Below, in pieces: positions 40,301 to 45,595 of a stretch of DNA of 64,000 bases. This stretch comes from Delphinapterus leucas (lineage: Eukaryota > Chordata > Mammalia > Artiodactyla > Monodontidae). Both the position numbers and the translations under genes were made by a program. The DNA lies in contig NW_022098020.1 of NCBI RefSeq assembly GCF_002288925.2, positions 32,002,239-32,066,238 of the forward strand, in the 5' to 3' direction. The notes under the pieces are model-generated. The model was not told the origin of the DNA. It saw nothing but the letters and a program-made list of their open reading frames with translations, and ran no database searches. Each line of letters opens with the position of its first letter. Within the stretch, counting starts at the first letter, position 1.

Positions 40301-42523
40301 CCCAGAAAACCTGCTCTGGTTTCAGGGGACAAAAGCGCTTCCCCTGTGGGGGCATTTCTAGGGGGAAGGAGAGTTGCTGACTGCAGGGTGGGAGGGGTGG
40401 AGCGGGGCTGCCCTCGGGGTCCCCTGGTGTTGAGGACTGGCTTCACAGGCATCCTGCCAGGCCCTCTGGTGTACAGCAGCAGCCTCCAGCTGAAGGCCGG
40501 CACCAGGAGGATGGCCTCTGATGTCCACTCACCTATGGGTGGTTGCTTTGCCCCCTCTGTGGCGGCCTCAGCCCTTCTTCCCTCCCTGCCCCCAAGACCC
40601 CCAGAAGGAATCAGAGACTGCCCAGTGGTCGTGTTCAGACATCACTGGCGCCCAGCACAGAAGCTTCCTGAGCAGATGAGGAGGTGTGGCCTGGACTGCC
40701 TGGCGCCAACAGCACGGATAATCCAAGCTTTCTCTCCCCACCTCCGAACAGATTCGAGAGCGACCTTAAGGCTACGACTGGACGCGCTCTGAACTGGTAC
40801 TGGAAGGCCATGTGGGGCGGTGTGAGCCCGCTGCTCATCATCAGCCTCTCTGTCTTCTACCTGAGCGACTACATCACCACCGGGACGCTGCAGTACCAGG
40901 CCTGGGACGCCTCCCAGGTATGGAAAACGTCACCCAGCCCAGGAGCTGGGCTGTGTTTTCAACATGGGCTGCAGGGAAGAGAGTGAGATTCCATCCAGAA
41001 CTTCCTGGTGGCCTCTGTCCACTGAGGCCACTCAGGCAAGGCCAAGCAAGGCTGGAGGGCATGGCCCCTGAGGAGCTGGGTGGGGCAGGGACTGGCGTTT
41101 ACACTGGAGTTGCTAGGACAGAACCGGGGACTGAGAGGGGCACTCAGGAGGCTGGGCTGCATCTGTTCACCCAGCAGAGGGCAGCACATCAGTGTTTTAA
41201 CAACCCGGACAGCCCTATCACGGCACCAGGCCTGAGGGTCAGCCTTGGCTGTCCTTGCACAGACACACTCTCATAAAAAAGATTTACTTTTTAAGGAAAG
41301 TAATACAACTGACCAATTTGGATGTCTTTCCCTGTGGATAGAAGATGCTGCCTCTTAGCATATGGTGTGTGTGCAGACAGGGTGCACAGGGCCCGTGCTC
41401 CAGTCCACACACTCCACGCTGCACCATGGCTGGGAAGGCGCCACTGCGTCTGGTTCTGGTAGTGGTGCCGAGCAGGGCGTGCAGCCTGATACTTTTGGAA
41501 AATGCAATTAACAGTGAATTCCTTTAAAAAAAAAAAAAAAAAAAAGGTAGAGCAAATACAAGCACCAAATATGTATCAGATTCAGCAGACACAGGATTAT
41601 ATGCTGTCAAACTGCTAAAATCATTTATGTTTCCTCCCAATTCCTGTACTCGTCACACAGAACACAATGAGTAACAGATGAGCAACAGAAGTCTGTGGGT
41701 TGGTTCCCGCGGCCACACTCCGGGTGGCATTTTGGTTTACAAACCATACGTGCTTTGGTTGACAGCAAGTACCTGCTCCCCGGATTTAGCTGTCCTCTGG
41801 TTCCTTTGTGGAAAGGTAGTGTAGCATTTAGTGGCTTTTGGGCCTCAACTGGTTTCTCATCAGTTTTGCATTTACGGAAACATCCATCATTCTTCCAACT
41901 AAGTCCTGAGGTCCATCAACACTTCACTTCTCCTGAGATGAGAGCTGTGCTGCTGGACACAGAAGCTAATAACCACATGTGGCTATTGAAATTTAAACAA
42001 ATTTAAAATTCACTTCTTGAGCATCACCAGCCACATTCCCAGTGCTCAATGGCCACCTATGCCTGATGGCTGCTGTACTGGACAGGTAGCCCCTACATTT
42101 AGGTCCCCTGCTGCTGCCTTGAACATAAGCCTTGGATTATTCTCATGGTTGCTCTTTCCAGGTAGCTCCAAACAGTATGCACAAGGGGAGTTAGTCTGCC
42201 CAGCAGAGCCACTAGTGACCTGCACGCAGAGCTGGGGTGGCCCCGGGTGTAAGGATGCCCGGCCGCAGATGCTCTCTTCCTCCCGCTGGAGGGCCTGAGG
42301 CCCGGCGGGGTGGTGCCCTCAGAAGGCTCCGCACGGGAGGTTCTTTCTTCTGACACTCAGGTTCCTTCTTCAGGGCCAGCTTGTGACCAAGGACTACCCC
42401 CCGTATGCACTGGCCATCATTGGGCTGCTCGTGGCCTCCTCTACCATGTGCATCCCCCTGGGGGCCCTGGGGACTTTCATCGTGCGCCACCTCAAGCGGG
42501 GAGACACAGCCTCCGTGGCCTGA
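3427..42523 (+). CDS. SLC6A20: SLC6A20 (SIT1 imino acid transporter), complete 11-exon coding gene
   Basis: Eleven exons join in frame into 1779 nt, 592 codons plus stop, the same length as I recall for human SIT1. The product belongs to the SLC6 neurotransmitter/amino-acid transporter family (LeuT fold, 12 membrane helices). It couples Na+ and Cl- gradients to uptake of proline, hydroxyproline, betaine and related N-methylated substrates at the apical membrane of kidney and gut and in brain. In humans it associates with ACE2. Exons: 3427-3547, 15456-15596, 17578-17669, 21580-21807, 25959-26069, 27023-27264, 28472-28634, 37730-37934, 39438-39597, 40752-40917, 42374-42523. Every junction is GT-AG and phases match. 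The TM1 unwound motif GNVWRFPY, an EL2 cysteine pair, and N-glycosylation sequons in EL2 and EL4 are present. No stop or frameshift is seen, so the gene looks functional. The nearest neighbour is SACM1L, convergent and downstream. Identity is near certain; exact mRNA ends are not resolved. Confidence 0.97.
3650..3765 (+). repeat. MIR remnant at start of SLC6A20 intron 1
   Basis: 'actgaggctcagagaacgaa' and 'cagagtcacagaggcggg' match the MIR core. Confidence 0.65.
4450..4780 (+). repeat. Old L1 3' end fragment with embedded TG repeat
   Basis: 'tggaacatgcacgtggtgg' followed by 'gccattaagaaggt', 'tataaaatggatgatctcaa' and a terminal TG tract is the usual layout of L1M 3' ends. Confidence 0.6.
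4688..4724. repeat. (TG)n microsatellite
   Basis: About 18 perfect TG units. Confidence 0.95.
4964..4989. repeat. (TA)n microsatellite
   Basis: About 13 perfect AT units. Confidence 0.95.
5232..5495 (-). repeat. Tigger/MER44-like pogo DNA transposon remnant
   Basis: The right end 'gttgttcaagggtcaactgt' and 'aagtggacccatgcagttca' resemble the terminal region of Tigger-related elements. The family name is from recall. Confidence 0.55.
5586..5751. repeat. Degenerate GATG/GGAT tandem repeat
   Basis: Runs of gatggatggatgatgg with interruptions, including a duplicated block near 5599-5642. Confidence 0.85.
6925..7065 (-). repeat. MER5-like remnant
   Basis: 'ttctgatttggagaactgtg' and 'ctgcatttctgacaagctcc' are typical of the MER5 group in SLC6A20 intron 1. 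Confidence 0.5.
7729..8156 (+). repeat. 5' LTR of the class I ERV
   Basis: The segment begins TG and ends CA (428 bp). It contains a TATA box (tataaaag at 7991-7998) and an AGTAAA poly(A)-type hexamer at 8074-8079, in the spacing usual for gamma-like LTRs. A possible primer-binding site starts near 8162, but I cannot assign the tRNA. No second copy is seen in the window, so it cannot be dated by LTR-LTR divergence here. Confidence 0.65.
8578..8792 (+). mobile_element. CHR-type SINE, short subtype, perfect 11-bp TSD
   Basis: Full-length element from gggcttccctggtggcgcag to the poly(A) tail. Direct repeats aaagtcctctg lie at 8567-8577 and 8793-8803. It is inserted in the ERV leader. Confidence 0.93.
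10125..10480 (+). mobile_element. CHR-type SINE, long subtype, 14-bp TSD
   Basis: Element with the 'cacaactactgagcc' internal block repeated and a taaataaaataaaat tail. Direct repeats aaagtgttcaacag lie at 10111-10124 and 10481-10494. It is inserted within the ERV gag remnant and splits its frame. Confidence 0.93.
10800..11591 (+). pseudogene. Unidentified poly(A)-tailed retroposed segment (3' UTR-like)
   Basis: An AATAAA hexamer at about 11555 is followed 16 bp later by a 15-A run ending at 11591. The preceding several hundred bases look like an mRNA 3' UTR rather than ERV sequence. Integrase-like ERV sequence resumes downstream of the tail, so it is probably a processed-mRNA insertion in the provirus. 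The left boundary (between about 10800 and 11150) and the parent gene are not recognised. Confidence 0.45.
11855..11991 (+). mobile_element. CHRS-like short SINE
   Basis: Head 'ggggctttcccaggcagtcc' and tRNA-like box 'gttcagtccctggtcgagg', ending in a poly(A) run. It lies within the ERV. Confidence 0.8.
12155..12895 (+). pseudogene. EEF1A1P: Processed EEF1A1 pseudogene, 5' truncated
   Basis: Translation in shifting frames gives landmarks of the elongation factor 1-alpha C-terminal third: [32 protein letters not shown] and KLEDGP. The near-terminal [13 protein letters not shown] pattern is present at DNA level before a TAA-like end near 12670. The EEF1A1 3' UTR follows ('gttaatgataacagtgcatcg', 'aaaaccttcagaaggaaagg'), with no introns. 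It is broken by frameshifts and stops and is inserted between two integrase-like parts of the ERV. It lacks a visible poly(A) tail, so it is truncated on both ends. Confidence 0.9.
13840..14075 (+). repeat. Old L1-like remnant
   Basis: 'tctgtcccgaggaaataaac' and 'actggcaacagcctaagtgcc' match the conserved L1M ORF2-end and 3' region pattern. Confidence 0.5.
15160..15380. repeat. Degenerate GGAT/GGAA tandem repeat upstream of exon 2
   Basis: Purine-rich ggatggatggaaagacag-type array ending about 75 bp before the exon 2 acceptor. Confidence 0.85.
15456..15596 (+). CDS. SLC6A20: SLC6A20 coding exon 2
   Basis: The acceptor is cccacag|GT and the donor GTTG|gtaagt; phase is 1 in, 1 out (symmetric). 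It encodes residues 41-88: TM2 ([20 protein letters not shown]) and the first intracellular loop with the GAWRT segment typical of the SLC6 family. Confidence 0.97.
16056..16397. repeat. 45-bp minisatellite (VNTR) in SLC6A20 intron 2
   Basis: Unit 'gagcgggtgtgggtgccatt' plus 'aacatctccagtgcatggag' plus 'gccga'. Units start at 16056, 16101, 16146, 16190, 16261, 16306 and 16350. Two units lack one G (44 bp), and one between 16190 and 16261 is a partial unit with an internal deletion. About 7.5 units in total, nearly identical. Confidence 0.97.
17200..17345 (-). repeat. MIR remnant
   Basis: 'tagctgtgtggtcttgggcg' and 'ctcagtttccctctctgcga' are the diagnostic MIR core and tail. Confidence 0.75.
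17578..17669 (+). CDS. SLC6A20: SLC6A20 coding exon 3
   Basis: The acceptor is ccctgcag|GC and the donor TTCCAG|gtgagc; phase is 1 in, 0 out. It encodes residues 88-118, which are TM3 ([20 protein letters not shown]) and end at HSFQ. This is the helix that carries substrate-site tyrosine and asparagine residues in SLC6 proteins. Confidence 0.97.
17670..21579 (+). other. SLC6A20: SLC6A20 intron 3 (3.9 kb)
   Basis: Contains a MER5-like remnant at about 19610-19745. Around 20610-20770 is a stretch that reads like an old interspersed repeat I cannot classify. The remainder (17670-19600, 19750-20600, 20770-21579) shows no feature I recognise. Confidence 0.85.
19610..19745 (-). repeat. MER5-like remnant
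   Basis: 'tggaatcacctgggggagct' and 'taaaattctgaggcccggg' are diagnostic of MER5/Charlie elements. Confidence 0.7.
21580..21807 (+). CDS. SLC6A20: SLC6A20 coding exon 4
   Basis: The exon is 228 nt, phase 0 in and 0 out, residues 119-194. It encodes extracellular loop 2 and TM4. The loop carries the SLC6 cysteine pair about 13 residues apart (VCPLNGN...DEEC) and two N-glycosylation sequons, NRT and NIS. The donor GGCAAG|gtggga is followed within 20 bp by a TG microsatellite. Confidence 0.97.
21826..21850. repeat. (TG)n next to the exon 4 donor
   Basis: A TG tract beginning about 18 bp inside intron 4. Confidence 0.9.
22160..22310 (-). repeat. MER5-like remnant
   Basis: 'taccacctggagagctttta' followed by 'aaactctgctgtctcagtcc'; the same family as at 19610. 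Confidence 0.65.
23323..24267 (-). mobile_element. L1 3' end, 5' truncated, with 11-bp TSD
   Basis: Antisense L1 whose 3' UTR and ORF2 C-terminal part are clear; the minus-strand translation includes [16 protein letters not shown]. Direct repeats ccaacagctct at 23312-23322 and 24268-24278 bound it exactly, so the insertion is a clean target-primed event. The ORF2 fragment is broken. Confidence 0.9.
25959..26069 (+). CDS. SLC6A20: SLC6A20 coding exon 5 (symmetric, skippable)
   Basis: The exon is 111 nt, phase 0 in and 0 out, residues 195-231. It encodes TM5 ([20 protein letters not shown]) and the start of extracellular loop 3 ([15 protein letters not shown]). Its exact 37-codon length means skipping keeps the frame and would give a 555-residue protein, which fits the shorter human isoform as I recall it. 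Confidence 0.97.
26070..27022 (+). other. SLC6A20: SLC6A20 intron 5 (1.0 kb)
   Basis: GT-AG intron with a C-rich composition. I see no repeat or second gene in it. Confidence 0.85.
27023..27264 (+). CDS. SLC6A20: SLC6A20 coding exon 6
   Basis: The exon is 242 nt, residues 232-312, phase 0 in and 2 out. It encodes TM6 ([20 protein letters not shown], with the unwound substrate-site segment) and TM7 ([20 protein letters not shown]). The first codon is ATG (Met) where human has Ile, so the exon opens with an internal ATG. This is not a translation start. The donor is AACAA|gtaagc. Confidence 0.97.
27664..28211. mobile_element. Small DNA transposon with 13-bp TIRs, split by a SINE
   Basis: gtgctgtccaata at 27664-27676 and its exact reverse complement at 28199-28211 bound about 220 bp of AT-rich element once the SINE and its target duplication are removed. 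The inner sequence ('ctagccaca' and 'tgtggctag') is also palindromic. It looks like an ancient non-autonomous hAT-type element; the family name is not recalled. Confidence 0.7.
27748..28058 (+). mobile_element. CHR-type SINE, long subtype, 17-bp TSD
   Basis: Starts ggggacttccctggtggtgc. Direct repeats aaaattaactaaaattt lie at 27731-27747 and 28059-28075. It is nested in the DNA transposon. It carries a duplicated 'aatgagaa(g/a)cccgtgcactgc' motif. Confidence 0.92.
28472..28634 (+). CDS. SLC6A20: SLC6A20 coding exon 7
   Basis: The exon is 163 nt, phase 2 in and 0 out, residues 313-366. It encodes most of extracellular loop 4 ([14 protein letters not shown], then [20 protein letters not shown]) and carries one NCS glycosylation sequon. 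The acceptor is ctctgcag|G and the donor GAAACG|gtaagg. Confidence 0.97.
28741..28890 (+). mobile_element. CHRS-like SINE
   Basis: Head 'gggacttccctggcagtcca' with a box B-like 'gggtttgatccctggtcgg' and an A-rich (aac)n and (ta)n tail. Confidence 0.85.
29231..29449 (-). mobile_element. CHR-type SINE, short subtype, antisense
   Basis: Poly(T) tail at 29231-29256, then the complement of the 'cccgcgtaccgc' end. It finishes 'gcgccaccagggaagccct' at about 29449. Confidence 0.92.
29529..29559 (-). repeat. Fragment of CHRS-like SINE head
   Basis: 'ctaaccactggacaaccagg' plus 'gagttccc' is the complement of a SINE 5' end only. Confidence 0.6.
29663..29967 (-). mobile_element. L1 3' end fragment, antisense
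   Basis: Poly(T), then 'aattgaagtattgtgttact' and 'acaggatattgaatatagtt' match the L1 3' UTR also seen at 23323. Truncated after about 300 bp. Confidence 0.8.
29985..30895 (-). mobile_element. L1 copy A of the intron 7 array, antisense
   Basis: The L1 3' UTR/ORF2 end begins near 'tattttatattggggtatag' and runs to 'gcaatgttgaatatctatcc' before a poly(T) and unique block 1. It is more diverged from copies B and C than they are from each other over the left part. Confidence 0.8.
30896..31639. repeat. Duplicated unique block, copy 1
   Basis: A 0.74-kb stretch starting 'gtgagtaaagctaaactctt' that recurs at 32626-33354. Shared blocks include 'aagtcggccctgttttga', 'ggccacaaggcggcagca' and 'caggtcaccgaggcctcagg'-like text. 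Confidence 0.9.
31640..32625 (-). mobile_element. L1 copy B of the intron 7 array, antisense
   Basis: The left part matches copy C almost throughout ('gtttgagttttacagcagct', 'ggagctctatttttca'). The right end stops at the same L1 position as copy A ('cgctgaacatcttttcacgtgc') before unique block 2. Confidence 0.85.
31841..31925. repeat. Compound (TG)n(TA)n microsatellite inside L1 copy B
   Basis: TG run followed by tata/cata runs. Copy C has only a short TA tract at the same place, so this expanded in copy B. Confidence 0.9.
32626..33354. repeat. Duplicated unique block, copy 2
   Basis: Diverged second copy of 30896-31639 with an offset of 1730 bp. Many single-base differences and short indels, so it is not an assembly echo. 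Confidence 0.9.
34280..34316. repeat. (TA)n microsatellite
   Basis: About 18 perfect AT units within L1 copy C. Confidence 0.95.
35095..35306 (-). mobile_element. SINE, long-subtype-like, antisense, inside L1 copy C
   Basis: Poly(T), 'atttggttgcgccagctct' and a terminal 'gccatcagggaagtccc'. Short direct repeats of the type ctaggac flank it (35091 and 35306 region). Confidence 0.8.
36388..36659 (-). mobile_element. CHR-type SINE, antisense, 13-bp TSD
   Basis: Ends 'gccaccagggaagttcc'. Direct repeats ccaattcttttta lie at 36375-36387 and 36660-36672. The piece between the tail and the left repeat is A/T-rich. Confidence 0.85.
37730..37934 (+). CDS. SLC6A20: SLC6A20 coding exon 8
   Basis: The exon is 205 nt, phase 0 in and 1 out, residues 367-434 plus one base. 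It encodes the end of extracellular loop 4 ([14 protein letters not shown]) and TM8 ([19 protein letters not shown]), then the intracellular [11 protein letters not shown] segment. The donor is TCAG|gtgagt. Confidence 0.97.
37935..39437 (+). other. SLC6A20: SLC6A20 intron 8 (1.5 kb)
   Basis: GT-AG intron. A weak MIR-like stretch lies near 38790-38950 (tail of the 'acttctgagcc' type). I see nothing else. Confidence 0.75.
39438..39597 (+). CDS. SLC6A20: SLC6A20 coding exon 9
   Basis: The exon is 160 nt, phase 1 in and 2 out, residues 435-487. It encodes TM9 ([20 protein letters not shown]) and TM10 ([20 protein letters not shown]). The acceptor is tcctag|GT; the donor CTGAGGAG|gtagga is a relatively weak consensus. 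Confidence 0.97.
39598..40751 (+). other. SLC6A20: SLC6A20 intron 9 (1.2 kb)
   Basis: GT-AG intron with no recognisable repeat or gene. Confidence 0.8.
40752..40917 (+). CDS. SLC6A20: SLC6A20 coding exon 10
   Basis: The exon is 166 nt, phase 2 in and 0 out, residues 488-543. It encodes the FESDLK intracellular loop and TM11 ([19 protein letters not shown]), ending at AWDASQ. The donor is CCCAG|gtatgg. Confidence 0.97.
41526..41546. repeat. Poly(A) run
   Basis: Twenty-one A residues. Possibly the tail of an old retroposed sequence, but no parent is recognised. Confidence 0.6.
41950..42090. repeat. Remnant of the intron 6 type DNA transposon
   Basis: 'aaccacatgtggctattgaa' followed by 'atttaaacaaatttaaaatt' and 'gctgtactggacaggta' resemble the inner and terminal parts of the element at 27664-28211. 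Confidence 0.5.
42374..42523 (+). CDS. SLC6A20: SLC6A20 coding exon 11 with stop
   Basis: Fifty codons including the TGA stop at 42521-42523, residues 544-592. It encodes TM12 ([20 protein letters not shown]) and a short cytoplasmic tail ([12 protein letters not shown]). The acceptor is ttcttcag|GG. Confidence 0.97.
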   Translation, partial: GQLVTKDYPPYALAIIGLLVASSTMCIPLGALGTFIVRHLKRGDTASVA

Positions 42524-43476
42524 GAGCTGGGCTTCCCCGAGACTGCCGTCAGCCGCTCACTATCTTACAACCACTTACGTACAGATGGAGCCGCCTCGGC
42601 TGCTTTTGGAAGTGTTGACTCCGGAAGCACTCAGCCCATCGTCTTCTCGAGTCTAGAAAGGATTAGGAAGGTGAAAAGAAAGACTACTCCCTCAGCAGGA
42701 CACACACCCCACCCGCCACCCCCAGAGTCACACACGGTGCTTCCTCCCTGTCAGTCACCACGGAGGCAGAATTCTCACAGCCAGTCTTGAAGACAACTGC
42801 TCGACTCTAGCAAAGTCCTAGAAGTAGGGCACACCGGGAGCTGAAATTTGACTACAGTTTTTATGGGATAAAATTTAAGGAATGTTTTCTGTTGAGATCC
42901 GGGCATTCATTTTTAGAGAATTTTGAAAAGGAGTTTTTTAAATGTCATCAACGCAAAATTAATTAGTTCTTTTTTCAGTCACGGTGAACCTGCAGTCACT
43001 GTGCTCTCCTTCGCTAATAGGATTGACTGGCCATAAAGAAAGGCCTTTGTTTGGAGCTCACAAAAGGAGTCACTTTTCCCTAATCTGAGGCCTCTCAGTG
43101 GGTCCAAGACCAGTCCTCTCTACAAACAACCCCAAACCACCTTCGGCCCTGGTGTCTCACGACACTGAAAAGCTGCCAGAGCCTCTATGAGGATGAAAGT
43201 GAAGCTAACTTTCCCATAGACCTAAGGTTATATTTGGACCTGATGACCAACTCTTTATAGGAAAGACCATAACCTAGTTTTAAATTATTTATCTGTACAT
43301 AAGTTTTCTAAAATGTATAGAAAGACGGCTCTCAAACAGAACACCCAGTAAGTGAAGACACCATATTTATGATACAGCATTAGTCCACCTTGTGAACGTG
43401 TCCTGTCGTTTAACTGCAATAAGTAGGTCAGGGTTATCTCGGAAGTGAGGAGGTCCCTTACTGCTCTAACACTCAA
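42524..43476 (+). other. SLC6A20: Probable SLC6A20 3' UTR, unique sequence
   Basis: About 0.95 kb of unique, moderately AT-rich sequence follows the stop and has no repeat signature, as expected for a 3' UTR. No canonical AATAAA is visible here. A CATAAA variant lies near 43033. The true poly(A) site could also lie further on, within or beyond the duplicated block at 43477-44248. Confidence 0.5.
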
Positions 43477-44248
43477 TTCCATGCTCTCAGTGAAGCACAC
43501 AAAGTTTCTTTGAGTAGATTTGTACAGACATCTTTAAAGACACTTACACATTCACCTGGGACATCAGCTAGAGATGGCTTTTCTTTTTCATGCCATAAAC
43601 TTCCCTATAACAAGAAATAGGCATTAGAAAGGTCTTAGGCAGTCTTGAACTTCCAGCTTCACCTGATGCCCATAAAAAGACCACTTGGTGGTGTTAGGCA
43701 AGCTGGAGAGCCGCATGTAAGTCAATGAAGTTAGAACACACCCTCACCCCATATACAAAAATAAACTCAAAATGGCTTAAAGACTTAAATATAAGACTCC
43801 TAGAAGAGAACATAGGTAAAGCATTCTCTGACATAAATCGTGCCAATGTTTTCTTAGGTCACTTCCATGCTCTCAGTGAAGCACACAAAGTTTCTTTGAG
43901 TAGATTTGTACAGACATCTTTAAAGACACTTACACATTCACCTGGGACATCAGCTAGAGATGGCTTTTCTTTTTCATGCCATAAACTTCCCTATAACAAG
44001 AAATAGGCATTAGAAAGGTCTTAGGCAGTCTTGAACTTCCAGCTTCACCTGATGCCCATAAAAAGACCACTTGGTGGTGTTAGGCAAGCTGGAGAGCCGC
44101 ATGTAAGTCAATGAAGTTAGAACACACCCTCACCCCATATACAAAAATAAACTCAAAATGGCTTAAAGACTTAAATATAAGACTCCTAGAAGAGAACATA
44201 GGTAAAGCATTCTCTGACATAAATCGTGCCAATGTTTTCTTAGGTCAC
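43477..44248. repeat. Exact 386-bp tandem duplication (two copies)
   Basis: Copy 1 is 43477-43862 and copy 2 is 43863-44248. Reading them side by side I find no mismatch. Each copy contains about 245 bp of unique SLC6A20 3'-flanking sequence and the first 141 bp of the truncated L1. The junction is at 'aggtcac|ttccatgctctcag'. Confidence 0.95.
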
Positions 44249-45595
44249 TCTCCCGAGAGAACAGAGATAAAAGCAAAAATACACAAATGGGACCTAAACA
44301 AACTTAAGCTGTTACACAGCAAAAGAAACCATAAACACAACAAAAAGACAACCTATGGACTGGAAGAAAATATTTGCAAATGATGTTACCAACAAGGGCT
44401 TAATTTCCAAAATATACAAACAGCTCATACAAGTCAACAACAAAAAATAACCCAATCCAAAAATGGGCAGAAGGCCTAAATAGACATTTCTGCAAAGACA
44501 ACATACAGATGGCCAACATGCACATGAAAAGATGCTCAACATCACTAATAGAGAAATGCAAATCAAAACTACAAATCAAAATGTCACACACCAGTCAGAA
44601 TGACCATCATGACCATCATTAAAAAGTCTACAAATAGGGCTTCCCTGGTGGCGCAGTGGTTAAGAATCCACCTGCCAATGCAGGGGACATGGGTTCGAGC
44701 CCTGGTCCGGGAAGATCCCACATGCTGCAGAGCAACTAAGCCTGTGTGCCACAACTACTGAGCCTGCACTCTAAAGCCCGTGAGCCACAACTACTGAAGC
44801 CCGCGTGCCTAGAGCCTGTGTTCCGCAACGAGAGAAGCCACTGCAATGAGAAGTCCGCACACCGCAACAAAGAGTAGCCCCTGCTAAATAAATAAATAAA
44901 AATTTTTTAAAAAAATGTCTACAAATAACAAATGCTGGAGAAGGTGTGGAGAAAGCAGAACCATCCTACACTGTTGGTGGGAATGTAGACTGGTGCAGCT
45001 ACTATGGAGAACAGTATGGAGGTTCCTCAAAAAACTAAAAATAGAGTTGCCGTATGATCCAGCAATCCCACTCCTGGGCATGTATCCAGACAAAACTATA
45101 ATTCAGAAAGATACAGGCACCCCTGTGTTTACAGCAGCACTATTTACAATAGCCAAGACATGGAAACAATCTAAATGTCCATCAACAGATGAATGGATAA
45201 AGATGTGGTACATATATACAATGGAATATTACTGAGCCATAAAAAAGAACGAAATCATGCCATTTGCAGCAAAATGGATGGACCTAGAGATGATCATACT
45301 AAGTACGTCAGAAAGAGAAAGACAAATATACCATATGATATCACTTATATGTGGAATCTAAAATATGATACAAATGAACTTATCTATGAAACAGAAACAG
45401 ACTCAGAACAGACGTGTGGTTTGCCAAGGAGGAGGGGGCGTGGGGGAAGGATGGATTGGGAGGCTGGGATCAGCAGATGTCAACTATTCTTTATAGAATG
45501 GGTAAACAACAAGGTCCTACTCTAGCACAGGGAACTATATCCAGTATTCTGTGATAAACCATAATGGAAAAGAAACAAAAAATCACTTGGCTTTA
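43722..45595 (+). mobile_element. L1 3' part (ORF2 C-terminus and 3' UTR), 5' truncated, SINE-interrupted
   Basis: Sense L1 with ORF2-like landmarks [28 protein letters not shown] and, after the [24 protein letters not shown] and IYTMEYY. The 3' UTR is of the same type as at 23323. The 5' end is repeated by the 386-bp duplication, so two starts exist (43722 and 44108). Stops and shifts make it inactive. The translated pieces are from a cellular retrotransposon, not a host gene. Confidence 0.92.
44637..44916 (+). mobile_element. CHR-type SINE, long subtype, 11-bp TSD, nested in L1
   Basis: Direct repeats gtctacaaata lie at 44626-44636 and 44917-44927, inside the L1 ORF2 remnant. The tail is taaataaataaataaaaatt. 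Confidence 0.93.

Larger units (their letters stand above)
40918..42373 (+). other. SLC6A20: SLC6A20 intron 10 (1.5 kb)
   Basis: Contains a poly(A) run at 41526-41546 that may be the tail of an old retroposed piece, and a DNA-transposon-like remnant at about 41950-42090 of the same family as the element in intron 6. Nothing else is recognised. Confidence 0.7.

Noticed and set aside
44915..45235. 106-codon frame with clear protein family similarity
   Set aside because: It is the L1 ORF2 C-terminus, not a host gene. The same family accounts for the frame at 23757-24032.
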